Assembly: GCA_910583775.1 (NCBI GenBank)
Contig: CAJTYD010000001.1
Coordinates: forward strand, 1 to 64,000
DNA length: 64,000 nt
DNA from: an uncultured Muribaculaceae bacterium
GTDB taxonomy: Bacteria > Bacteroidota > Bacteroidia > Bacteroidales > Muribaculaceae
Direction: 5' to 3'
Shown: piece after piece, positions 53,233-60,971 of the stretch
How positions within the stretch are numbered: the stretch's first letter is position 1
How the letters are laid out: each line of letters starts with the position of its first letter
Translations under genes and position numbers: made by a program
The notes under the pieces: model-generated
Databases searched by the model: none
Told to the model about the DNA's origin: nothing
The model's input: the letters and a program-made list of their open reading frames with translations, nothing else

Positions 53233-53895
53233 ATGGAGATCGTTTACGAAGACAACCATATAATTATTGTCAACAAGAAGGCCGGAGAGATAGTCCAGGG
53301 CGACAAGACCGGCGACATTCCCCTTTCGGAATTGGTAAAGGCATACATTAAGGAGAAATATGCAAAACCCGGAAACGTGTTCTGCGGAGTGGTCCACAGG
53401 ATCGACCGACCCGTTTCAGGTCTCGTTATCTTCGCAAGAACTTCGAAAGCTCTCGAACGTCTCAACAAAATGCTTCGTGACGGCGAGATCCATAAAACAT
53501 ACTGGGCTATGGTGGAAGGACGCCCCGAACTTGCGGAAGCCACTCTTGAAAACTATCTGAAATCTGACGGCAGAATCAACAAGACCTTTATTTCAAAGCC
53601 AGAAGACAGCGAGGCGAAAAAGTCAATACTGAAATACAAAACAATCGCCAACGGTGACAGATATTCAATTCTTGAAGTCAACCTCCTGACAGGCCGCAAG
53701 CATCAGATCCGCGCCCAGCTTTCAAATATCGGACACCCCATCAAAGGCGACCTCAAATACGGCGCCAGAAGAAGCAATCCCGACGGAGGAATCTCTCTGC
53801 AGGCCCACAGAATCGAGTTCATCCATCCCGTCTCGAAACAGCCTGTCAGCATCACCCTCGATCCTCCTGCCGAAATGAAACCCTTACTGAAATAA
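53233..53895 (+). CDS. RluA family pseudouridine synthase
   Basis: A 220-residue RNA-modifying enzyme without an S4 domain. The catalytic Asp58 is in the signature HRIDRPVSGLVIF; the KTYWA motif and LLTGRKHQIRAQLSNIGHPIKGDLKYG, where the conserved Arg region sits, follow. It isomerises uridine in rRNA or tRNA; short RluA members act on tRNA U65, U32 or 23S sites, and the target is not distinguishable here. It starts 64 nt after the tRNA-fMet. Confidence 0.88.
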   Translation: MEIVYEDNHIIIVNKKAGEIVQGDKTGDIPLSELVKAYIKEKYAKPGNVFCGVVHRIDRPVSGLVIFARTSKALERLNKMLRDGEIHKTYWAMVEGRPELAEATLENYLKSDGRINKTFISKPEDSEAKKSILKYKTIANGDRYSILEVNLLTGRKHQIRAQLSNIGHPIKGDLKYGARRSNPDGGISLQAHRIEFIHPVSKQPVSITLDPPAEMKPLLK

Positions 53896-53948
53896 GGAAG
53901 AAAGCATGACATCAGACTCCATCCCTGTCCCGGCAAAAGTCCTGAATT

Positions 53949-54425
53949 TTACTTTGTCAGCTCGATGGCTTCTTTGCCGGAAACGCTTTCGATATCGATT
54001 CTTAAGATGGAGACTGTCTTGATAAATCGGGCGATTTCCGCTTCAGGATCAATGCCGGGGCTGTATTTGTCGCCCAACAATCGCAATGCCGCGATCTTTT
54101 CGTCTGTAGTTTCCACGAAATGAGCTTTTCCGAATACTATGACGCTACGGAAATAGGATGTGAATTCTTCGGGTATCACATCATCTTTGTCAACCATGCA
54201 CAGCGAACATTTCGGATTGCGTCTGAGTGCATCAATCTTATGTCCTTGCGCTGCTGAATGAATAAAGATCGCGGTTCCGTCATATACATAGTTTACAGGA
54301 ACGGCGTAAGGATAACCGTCATCGCCTGAAACTGCCATTACGCAATATTTACCGTTCCGCAATATCCTTTCCACCTCTTCAGCAGAAAGCTGCTGTTTGA
54401 ATCGTCGCATAGCCCGTGTCATCAT
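53949..54425 (-). CDS. Pyridoxamine 5'-phosphate oxidase-like protein (Nim family)
   Basis: A 158-residue split-barrel flavoprotein close to the NimA type: MRRFKQQLSAEEVERIL, GKYCVMAVSGDDGYPYAVPVNYVYDG, IFIHSAAQGHKIDALRRNPKCSL and a conserved Tyr-Phe-Arg-Ser pattern. NimA proteins can confer nitroimidazole tolerance by reduction, but most chromosomal members do not; no resistance claim is supported. R7 ends 12 nt upstream of its first ATG. It is downstream of the SMR gene in the same direction. Confidence 0.85.
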   Translation of the reverse strand: MMTRAMRRFKQQLSAEEVERILRNGKYCVMAVSGDDGYPYAVPVNYVYDGTAIFIHSAAQGHKIDALRRNPKCSLCMVDKDDVIPEEFTSYFRSVIVFGKAHFVETTDEKIAALRLLGDKYSPGIDPEAEIARFIKTVSILRIDIESVSGKEAIELTK

Positions 54426-54437
54426 CCTAATACTTTA

Positions 54438-54634
54438 AGAGTGTGTTTGGATTTAAATGAAATTAATACAGATAGAGATTTTTGAGGGATTTAAGCAAGT
54501 TGAGAAAGGAGAAACCTCTCGGTTTCGACTGCCGAAACTTGGCTTAAATCACCAAAAAGATCATCTGTAGTGATTTCAAGATTTTCCATTACATTCACTA
54601 ATAGTTAAAATCGGTTTAAATTCAAACACACTCT
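54438..54634. repeat. Repeat element R7 (class 1), 197 bp, overlapping the SMR gene end
   Basis: Complete copy with TIRs AGAGTGTGTTTGGATTTAAA and (inverted) AGAGTGTGTTTGAATTTAAA. Core 54508-54531: GGA, stem GAAACC, loop TCTC, stem GGTTTC, GACTG. Its right 30 bp (54605-54634) are translated as the last nine codons of the SMR protein. Its left edge is 12 nt from the start of the Nim-like gene, so it fills the entire intergenic space. Confidence 0.9.
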
Positions 54635-54946
54635 TAGTCCGATAATCGAAAAAATAAGGGTTGAGATAAAGAAGATACGCCAGAAGCTGGCCGGCTCGTG
54701 GAAGAACACGATGCCGACAATTACGGCGCCTACAGCTCCGATACCTGTCCAGACAGGATAGACGGTGCCGATCGGCAGTCGTTCGGCGGCTTTTGCCATT
54801 AGAAACATACTTAATGACAATGCGGCGAGAAATCCGATCCACCACCAGACGAGTTCCTGACCCGTCGCGGTCTTGGTCTTTCCAAGACAAAATGTAAAGC
54901 CGACTTCCATGAGCCCGGCTAAGATAAGAATAATCCAGTTCATCAC
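54605..54946 (-). CDS. SMR family exporter (SugE/Gdx-like), C-terminus supplied by R7
   Basis: A 113-residue, four-helix inner-membrane transporter that works as an antiparallel dimer. The conserved Glu14 is in LAGLMEVGF and the Gdx/SugE-type YPVWTGIGAVGAVIVGIVFF is present, suggesting guanidinium or small cation export over a broad quaternary-drug pump. Normal members end around IIGLR plus a few residues; here the final nine residues, RVCLNLNRF, are encoded by the end of repeat R7, so the native tail was replaced. A minus-strand TAACTTTG box at 55047-55040 gives a leader of about 90 nt. Confidence 0.87.
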   Translation of the reverse strand: MMNWIILILAGLMEVGFTFCLGKTKTATGQELVWWWIGFLAALSLSMFLMAKAAERLPIGTVYPVWTGIGAVGAVIVGIVFFHEPASFWRIFFISTLIFSIIGLRVCLNLNRF

Positions 54947-55145
54947 AGACTGTATTTAGTTATCCTGTTCGAGGGCTGCAAGTAATCGGCTCGTCATCTG
55001 TACGCGCAAGATTCTCGGCGTCTCCTTCCTAAGGGGTTGCAAAGTTAACAATAAATTCCATCATTAGAAAATGATTTTAACTCACTGAGAATAGCCATGA
55101 CCAAGAATGAAACCAGATTCTGCAGTAGCTGATAAAATAATTAGT

Positions 55146-55176
55146 TAAGTAAGTATTCAAATTTAAACGACAGTAA
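55146..55176. repeat. Solitary class 4 repeat end
   Basis: TAAGTAAGTATTCAAATTTA and the following AACGACAGTAA match the left end of R4 at 37155 (AAGTATTGAAATTTAAACGATAGTAA). No partner end or core is nearby. It lies upstream of the GNAT gene; the other DNA from 54947 to 55250 holds only promoter elements. Confidence 0.55.
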
Positions 55177-55250
55177 GTGTTTTTTAATCTTTTTTTTTAA
55201 ATCCATGAAACAGGTTTTCAAGAGTAAGGAAAATTAACTAATTTTGCAAT

Positions 55251-55781
55251 ATGGGAATCTATATGAAGACTGATCGGCTGATATTGCGTTCCTGGAAATA
55301 TGAAGACAGAATGCCTTTTGCTGAAATGAACAGCAATAGAAACGTCATGAAATATTTCCCGGAAACTTTATCTGTGGAGGAGTCCGATGCCTTCGTTGAT
55401 CGCATCAATGCCGAGTTTGAAGAAACAGGCTTTGGATTATATTCCGTCGAGATTAAGGAATCCGGAGAATTTATAGGTTATGTCGGATTTCATCGCTTTA
55501 AATTCGATTCTCCGTTCCCATCCGGATGGGAAATAGGCTGGCGCATATCAGATAGATTCTGGCATAAAGGATATGCGACCGAGGGTGCGAAAGCTTGTTT
55601 AGGCTACGCCCGTGAGAAACGGTTCTGTAATAAACTTTATTCCTTTACAGCCGTTCCGAACACTCCTTCAGAAAATGTGATGAAACGCATAGGCATGGGC
55701 TATCTGGGGATATTCATGCACCCGTCGTTACCCGACGGTCATTGGCTGAAAGAACACAAACTATATTCTATCGAATTATAA
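55251..55781 (+). CDS. GNAT family N-acetyltransferase (RimJ/RimL type)
   Basis: A 172-176 residue acetyltransferase: TDRLILRSWKYEDRMPFAEMNS at the start, DSPFPSGWEIGWRISDRFWHKGYATEGAKACLGYA (acetyl-CoA motif A with G-x-A) and FTAVPNTPSENVMKRIGM. Substrate is unknown. The -7 box TAATTTTG (55239-55246) ends 4 nt before the first ATG (55251), so the second in-frame ATG at 55263 (MKTDRLIL) is the more likely start; the larger span is given. Confidence 0.85.
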   Translation: MGIYMKTDRLILRSWKYEDRMPFAEMNSNRNVMKYFPETLSVEESDAFVDRINAEFEETGFGLYSVEIKESGEFIGYVGFHRFKFDSPFPSGWEIGWRISDRFWHKGYATEGAKACLGYAREKRFCNKLYSFTAVPNTPSENVMKRIGMGYLGIFMHPSLPDGHWLKEHKLYSIEL

Positions 55782-55946
55782 GTATGAAGATTCTCTTGAT
55801 CCGTTTGAAAAAGAACTCGAATCCTCCTGTCTTTAGCTGCAGAAGAAGGCAGGAGTAAGTCATCACAAACAGTGGTACAGAGGCACTGCAAGCACGTATG
55901 CAACTCACTAGGTAGAATTCTTTGCGATATGAGATTAAGCTGGGTT

Positions 55947-56645
55947 CTACATGGAATATCCGAGCAACTCCAGAATCATTGGAGCGAGAAGCGCAGTGAA
56001 GAGACCGTTTAGTGTCAGACCTATTGATGAAAATGCACCAAAGCGTTCGCTGCGTTCCATAGCGGCGGAGGTGCCTACAGCGTGCGCTGCCGTACCGATA
56101 GACAACCCACCCGCAATAGGCGAATGGATATGGCTCATCTTTACAATTTTAAACCCGGTCATTCCTCCAAAAATCCCGGTGGCCACTACCACCGCAGCCG
56201 TGAGGGGCGCAACGCCTCCCATGGCATTTGAAATCTCCATAGCTATGGGAGTTGTTACCGCCTTTGGAGCAAGGGAAATGACAACTTCACGAGTAGCACC
56301 GAATAACTCGGCGAGAAGCACTACGCTTATAATACCGACAACACATCCTGCAAGTTCCGACAGCAGTAGCGGAAGAAGTTGCCGTTTTATTGACGAAAGC
56401 TGCTTGTAAAGAGGAACGCCGAGGGCAACCACCGCAGGCTTAAGCCAGAAATCAATATAATCGCCTCCTTTTTTGTAGGTATCATAGTCGATATCGAATA
56501 TCAGAAGGAAAACAATCATTACAGCTATTGCAATCAGGATAGGATTGAGCAACCTGATTCCGGTGCGTCTCTGAAGGAGCTGCGCGCCGAGGTAGAAGCC
56601 GAAAGTGAGGGCTATGAGAAAAAATTTGTTTTGCAGAAAATCCAT
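55947..56645 (-). CDS. lrgB: LrgB/CidB family membrane protein
   Basis: A 232-residue inner-membrane protein with about seven helices. Family text: ISLAPKAVTTPIAMEISNAMGGVAPLTAAVVVATGIFG and SHIHSPIAGGLSIGTAAHAVGTSAAME. It works with LrgA in holin/antiholin-like control of murein hydrolases or, as shown elsewhere, in metabolite transport. Its ATG shares one nucleotide with the lrgA stop (TAATG), so translation is coupled. Confidence 0.92.
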   Translation of the reverse strand: MDFLQNKFFLIALTFGFYLGAQLLQRRTGIRLLNPILIAIAVMIVFLLIFDIDYDTYKKGGDYIDFWLKPAVVALGVPLYKQLSSIKRQLLPLLLSELAGCVVGIISVVLLAELFGATREVVISLAPKAVTTPIAMEISNAMGGVAPLTAAVVVATGIFGGMTGFKIVKMSHIHSPIAGGLSIGTAAHAVGTSAAMERSERFGAFSSIGLTLNGLFTALLAPMILELLGYSM

Positions 56646-57019
56646 TATTCAGCCTCCTTTGCGAATCTATGAGTCAACTTGGAAGAAGCGGAGCGCACGA
56701 GCTGATGAACCCAACCGGTGACAGCAATGATTATGAATGTGCTTATGACAGTGGCTAAAACAATAGGAATCCACTGGTCGGCAATAATCCCAAGACAATT
56801 CATGAGACCGATTCCAGCGGGCACAAAGAAGAATCCGAGATTATGCACAAGGAAACCCGATAGTCTTTCCACCCATCCCAGCTTCACAATTCCCAATTTG
56901 AGTGACGTGCACAAGAGCACCATGCCAATAATGCTTGACGGAATCGGAATGCCGGTGAAATTAACCAGAAACTCGCCGAGTGCGAGAAATGCAAACAAAA
57001 CACCGAATTGTAATATCAT
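56645..57019 (-). CDS. lrgA: LrgA/CidA family membrane protein
   Basis: A 124-residue, four-helix holin-like protein: GEFLVNFTGIPIPSSIIGMVLL and VHNLGFFFVPAGIGLMNCLGI are the family core. ATG 57019 was chosen because it starts at the first helix; the longer frame from 57046 adds nine polar residues. Stop and lrgB start overlap (TAATG). Repeat R8 ends 45 nt upstream. Confidence 0.9.
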   Translation of the reverse strand: MILQFGVLFAFLALGEFLVNFTGIPIPSSIIGMVLLCTSLKLGIVKLGWVERLSGFLVHNLGFFFVPAGIGLMNCLGIIADQWIPIVLATVISTFIIIAVTGWVHQLVRSASSKLTHRFAKEAE

Positions 57020-57064
57020 AATGTCAATAGAGTAATTTCGGTGCAAATTTAGACAAAAATATTG

Positions 57065-57220
57065 AGAGTGTGTTTGAATTTAAACCGATTTTAACTTTTA
57101 GAGAATATTATGATAACACTACAGATGATCTTTTTGGTGATTTCCACCAAAAATATTCTTAAAAGCCTTGACAGAAATACTATAATAAATTTTTCGAAAG
57201 AAATTTAAACAGTCTCTAAG
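57065..57220. repeat. Repeat element R8: hybrid of class 1 and class 2, without a core
   Basis: The left half (from 57065) matches the outer half of class 1 (AGAGTGTGTTTGAATTTAAA, then the inner CAGATGATCTTTTTGGTGAT). The right half matches the outer half of class 2 as in R6 (ATTCTTAAAAGCCTTGA and the end AAATTTAAACAG). The two halves are joined in the place where the core should be, and no core is present. The region beyond, 57221-57457, contains an unconvincing open frame (57269-57538) and a short direct duplication of TATCAAAGAACAA. Confidence 0.75.
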
Positions 57221-57457
57221 CCAGCAGAATAAAAAATCGAGAATCTGAAGCCGCGCAACCAATACTTATTGATAGAGGCCGAAGCTGACCGCTTCATCGA
57301 ACCGGTGACGATAATCCGGCACACCATCCATTATGGACTGGCGAATTATCCTAAGCTCGACAGAGGCGGACATTATCAAAGAACAATATCAAAGAACAAT
57401 CGGACACCTCAACTAATTTTGGGACAGAACGGTTATCTGAAGGCGATTGACTTACTA

Positions 57458-57494
57458 TTAAAAAGAATCCCGCATCTCAGCGACGCGGGATTCT
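57458..57494 (-). terminator. Terminator of the OmpA-family gene
   Basis: On the minus strand AGAATCCCGC / GCGGGATTCT, 10-bp perfect stem, followed by TTTTTAA. Confidence 0.8.
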
Positions 57495-57521
57495 CTATAG
57501 TAAGGGTATTGAATGCTAATG

Positions 57522-58715
57522 TCAGTCGGCGAGCTTGATTGTGACGGCGCGGTCGAGCGGAGCTCCCTTGATACCGAAATCGGTGAGGTTGGAAGCGTCG
57601 ATGCGGGCATCGAGCTGAGATTCGGAAACTCCACATTTTACCAGATATTCCTTCACTCCGTTCACACGCTGGTTGCGGAGACGAGTGTTGATCTCATCGT
57701 TGCCGGTATAGTTATCGGCCCAACCGGTAAGGATATACTTCTGAGAAGGATTCTCCATTATAACCTCTGCCATCGATTTGAGAATAGTCTTCTCCCTCTT
57801 TGAGAGACCATACTCATTGATAGGATAATAAATAGTGCACAGCCCGTCACATTTGACTTTCTGAACCGGGCGGTTAAGACACTCGTCAAGCTGACGCTGA
57901 AGATCGGCGATCTTGTTCTCTGCCTGTGCCAGACGGGCCACAAGAGCGTCACCCTCGGCATCCGTATATTTCCATGTCGGGCAGACAGCTACCGTGGGGC
58001 AATTCCAGTCTTTTTTACCGAAGTAAACATTCAGACCGGCGGACAATGAAAGATCCTGGCTGAAGTGTTTGTAACCCTCGAGACGAAAGAGCTCATACTG
58101 AACGTCAACGAAAATGTCAACTCTCTTAGCTACCCTGAAATTGTTCTGAAGACCCACGTTGACGAAAAGAGGAGTGCTGTGGGCAGCTACCCATCTCATG
58201 TGGGCCGGATCATTCCAGCGACGTGCGAAAGTCCACATAACTCCCCCGCCTCCATGAAGAACGGCGTTGTAAAGACGGTTAGGCTTATAGCCGCACCACC
58301 AGTTGGTCAGATTGATAAGCACATCGAATTCCGGGCCGACTCCCTGAAGTTTTTCAGGATATGTGTTCTTACCGCTTATTTTAGGCGCATTCTCCTTGCG
58401 GTATACCCCATTTTCATCGGTCGCGCCCTTCGCCATAAGATATTTGGCCCCGAACCGGAATCCGAATGTCGGAGTAACCCATTTACCGAAATAAATGGCC
58501 GCATTGCCTCCGAGACGGTTTCTTACAAGCGCGTCGACATTGTGCTTCCCGAAAAGAATATTTGTACCGCCTTCTGCGGTGAAGAACCAGTTGTCGGCAT
58601 TGCGGTTCATCAGTAAACCCTGAGAACAGTCCTCGACGTAGGTAACCTCCTGAGCATTGACTGCGGAAGCACCTAAGGCAAGAGCCACAATTCCCAATAA
58701 TATTCGTTTTTTCAT
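57522..58715 (-). CDS. OmpA family outer-membrane protein
   Basis: A 397-residue envelope protein with a signal peptide (ending VNA). The N-terminal region of about 230 residues is an outer-membrane beta-barrel of Bacteroidota type. A short coiled coil (VARLAQAENKIADLQRQLDECL) precedes the C-terminal OmpA/MotB peptidoglycan-binding domain, YPINEYGLSKREKTILKSMAEVI, TGWADNYTGNDEINTRLRNQRVNGVKEYL, with the peptidoglycan-binding NxxLxxxR residues. It anchors the outer membrane to the wall. ATG 58715 leads directly into the signal. A TAATTTTG box on the minus strand at 58835-58828 suggests a 115-nt leader. Confidence 0.9.
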   Translation of the reverse strand: MKKRILLGIVALALGASAVNAQEVTYVEDCSQGLLMNRNADNWFFTAEGGTNILFGKHNVDALVRNRLGGNAAIYFGKWVTPTFGFRFGAKYLMAKGATDENGVYRKENAPKISGKNTYPEKLQGVGPEFDVLINLTNWWCGYKPNRLYNAVLHGGGGVMWTFARRWNDPAHMRWVAAHSTPLFVNVGLQNNFRVAKRVDIFVDVQYELFRLEGYKHFSQDLSLSAGLNVYFGKKDWNCPTVAVCPTWKYTDAEGDALVARLAQAENKIADLQRQLDECLNRPVQKVKCDGLCTIYYPINEYGLSKREKTILKSMAEVIMENPSQKYILTGWADNYTGNDEINTRLRNQRVNGVKEYLVKCGVSESQLDARIDASNLTDFGIKGAPLDRAVTIKLAD

Positions 58716-58870
58716 AAAATCATTAAGCTTAATATATAAAAACATATTATAATCGTGCAGTTGAACAATTTATCATATAAATTCAGAGAATGCGTTTCAT
58801 TTTCCAACATACGTGACAAATCCAATCGCAAAATTAATATATTTTTACAAAATACTAAAATTGCTTAAAT

Positions 58871-60895
58871 TTATTTTAAGAAATCCTTGATTTTATCCAT
58901 AACAGCATCAACATTATAGCCGAATTTCTCATCGAGAACCTTGGCCGGAGCGGATGCGCCGAATCTTTCCATGCCGACAAACTTATATTCGCCTCCGTTG
59001 AGGAGAGGATATAATGTGGCGGGAAGACCGGAAGTAAGTCCGAACAGTTTCACGCCAGCAGGGATAACGCTTCTGCGATATGCCTCTTCCTGACTGTTGA
59101 AAAGTCCGATGGAAGGAACAGAAACCACTCTGGCTTTCACGCCTTCCGATCTCAATCTTTCGGCACTCTGGACAAGCAATGCCACATCGCTGCCGTTTCC
59201 GACAAGAACGATTTCAGGATTCTCCTCCTCGACAACGACATATCCTCCTTTCGAAGCATTCTTCGCCTGCTCCCTCCGGTTTTCAGCCGGCAGGTCCTCA
59301 AGATTCTGGCGGGAGAATATCAGTACGGTCGGAGTCGATTTGTTTTCCATAGCGAGCTTATATGCCTCGAGAGTCTCTGCCGAATCAGCTGGACGAAGCA
59401 CGAGCACGGAAGGCTTGCCGCTGAAGTTCGAAACCTGCTCCATCAGGCGGATCTGGGCTTCCTGCTCGATAGGCTCGTGGGTCGGGCCGTCCTCGCCAAC
59501 CCTGAAAGAGTCATGCGTATAGATGAACTTCACGGGCAATTCCATAAGCGCAGCCATACGGATCGCCGGTTTCATATAATCGCTGAATACGAAGAACGTT
59601 GCGCAAGCTCCGAACACGCCTCCATGGAGCGCGATACCATTGATTATACATGCCATAGTGAGCTCGGCCACACCTGCCTGAAGGAACGCGCCGGAGAAAT
59701 CCTCCTTTACAAGAACGTGTGTCTTCTTGAGGAAGCCGTCGGTCTTGTCGCTGTTGGCCAGGTCGGCGCTCGAAACGATCATATTGCCAACATGCTCGGC
59801 AAGGAAACCAAGCACTGTTGCCGAAGCGGCACGAGACGCCATATTCGGCTTGAACTCAATCGAATCCCAGGGAAGTGCCGGCAATTTAAGATCTATGTAA
59901 TCCTGAAGAAGCTGTGCCTTTTCGGGATTGGCCTCGGCCCACTCCTTATACCGGCGACGGCGCTCGGCCACGATCTTCTTCAACTCCTCTGCCCTTCTGG
60001 CGTAAAGTTCCTTGACATCCTTGCGGATCTCCCAGCCGTTTTCAGGATCTCCTCCGAGATTCCTTACAGTCTTCGTAAGATCGGCTCCGGCGGCTGTAAG
60101 CGGCTGGCCGTGGGTGGATATAGCGCCTTCCATCGATTTGCCCTCGGCATCTACGGCACCGCGTGCCATAACCGTATGGCCGATGATAAGAGTCGGTTTC
60201 TCCTTCTCCTCAAGAGCGGTCTGCAATGCGCCGGCCATTGCGAGAGGATCCGTTCCGTCGACCTCGATCACATTCCAGTTCCATGCGCGATATTTGGCTG
60301 CCGTATCCTCGGAAGTCACCGCATCAACCTTTGTCGAAAGCTGAACTTTGTTGGAGTCATAGAACATTATGAGGTTATGCAGTCCCAGCTTGCCGGCAAT
60401 ACGCCCTGCGCCCTGGGAAATCTCCTCCTGAATACCGCCGTCGGATATAAAGGCGTATGTCTTATGGGCCACTACCTCACCGAAACGGGCAGCAAGGAAA
60501 CGCTCTGCTATAGCGGCGCCGACAGCCATCACATGGCCTTGTCCCAGAGGGCCTGACGTATTCTCGATTCCGCGCTCAACATCGACCTCGGGATGACCAG
60601 GAGTGACGCTTCCCCACTGACGGAACTGCTGAAGTTCCTCCACGGTGAATTTGCCGGTCAGCGCCAGGACGCTGTAAAGCATCGGCGACATGTGGCCCGG
60701 ATCAAGGAAGAATCTGTCGCGGGCGAACCATTTCGGATCCTCCGGGTCATAGACAAGGAAACTTGAATAAAGAACATTTATAAAGTCGGCGCCACCCATT
60801 GCTCCGCCGGGGTGTCCGGATTTTGATTTCTCCACCATCTCTGCAATTAAAACCCTGAGGTTGTCTGCAGCTTCATTCATAACTTTGACGTCCAT
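58871..60895 (-). CDS. tkt: Transketolase
   Basis: A 674-residue TPP enzyme of the non-oxidative pentose phosphate pathway. The TPP domain shows KSGHPGGAMGGADF, TSGPLGQGHVMAVGAAIAE and SDGGIQEEISQGAGRIAG; the PYR domain has SADLANSDKTDGFL, FRVGEDGPTHEPIEQ, and the C-terminal domain is complete. Length is standard. It follows the FHS transporter gene with a terminator-like hairpin in between, 15 nt before its ATG. Confidence 0.96.
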   Translation of the reverse strand: MDVKVMNEAADNLRVLIAEMVEKSKSGHPGGAMGGADFINVLYSSFLVYDPEDPKWFARDRFFLDPGHMSPMLYSVLALTGKFTVEELQQFRQWGSVTPGHPEVDVERGIENTSGPLGQGHVMAVGAAIAERFLAARFGEVVAHKTYAFISDGGIQEEISQGAGRIAGKLGLHNLIMFYDSNKVQLSTKVDAVTSEDTAAKYRAWNWNVIEVDGTDPLAMAGALQTALEEKEKPTLIIGHTVMARGAVDAEGKSMEGAISTHGQPLTAAGADLTKTVRNLGGDPENGWEIRKDVKELYARRAEELKKIVAERRRRYKEWAEANPEKAQLLQDYIDLKLPALPWDSIEFKPNMASRAASATVLGFLAEHVGNMIVSSADLANSDKTDGFLKKTHVLVKEDFSGAFLQAGVAELTMACIINGIALHGGVFGACATFFVFSDYMKPAIRMAALMELPVKFIYTHDSFRVGEDGPTHEPIEQEAQIRLMEQVSNFSGKPSVLVLRPADSAETLEAYKLAMENKSTPTVLIFSRQNLEDLPAENRREQAKNASKGGYVVVEEENPEIVLVGNGSDVALLVQSAERLRSEGVKARVVSVPSIGLFNSQEEAYRRSVIPAGVKLFGLTSGLPATLYPLLNGGEYKFVGMERFGASAPAKVLDEKFGYNVDAVMDKIKDFLK

Positions 60896-60910
60896 TATGT
60901 GTCTTTTTTT

Positions 60911-60953
60911 ATTTAAAGAAAAAAGGATGAGCCATAAAGGAAATTATGGCTCA
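60911..60953 (-). terminator. Terminator-like hairpin between the FHS transporter and tkt
   Basis: On the minus strand, TGAGCCATAA / TTATGGCTCA (perfect 10-bp stem, 6-nt loop) then TCCTTTTTTC. It would end the transporter transcript 15 nt before the tkt ATG, leaving little room for a separate tkt promoter; partial termination or attenuation is possible. Confidence 0.7.
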
Positions 60954-60971
60954 CCCCAATGAGATTAAAAA

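Noticed and set aside
53949..54425. Metronidazole resistance gene
   Set aside because: The protein belongs to the Nim/PNPOx clan, but chromosomal members are common without resistance and no IS promoter is upstream; R7 is not a known nim-activating element.
54947..55047. Guanidine riboswitch before the SMR gene
   Set aside because: SugE/Gdx genes often carry one, so the roughly 90-nt leader was checked for the ACGR hairpin loops of class II and the class III core; none was convincing by eye. An Infernal search would settle it.
57269..57538. 89-codon frame between R8 and the OmpA gene
   Set aside because: It crosses the OmpA terminator and the OmpA stop region and matches nothing; at most a gene remnant.
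59477..60556. 359-codon plus-strand open frame opposite transketolase
   Set aside because: Antisense of tkt; no resemblance to any protein.
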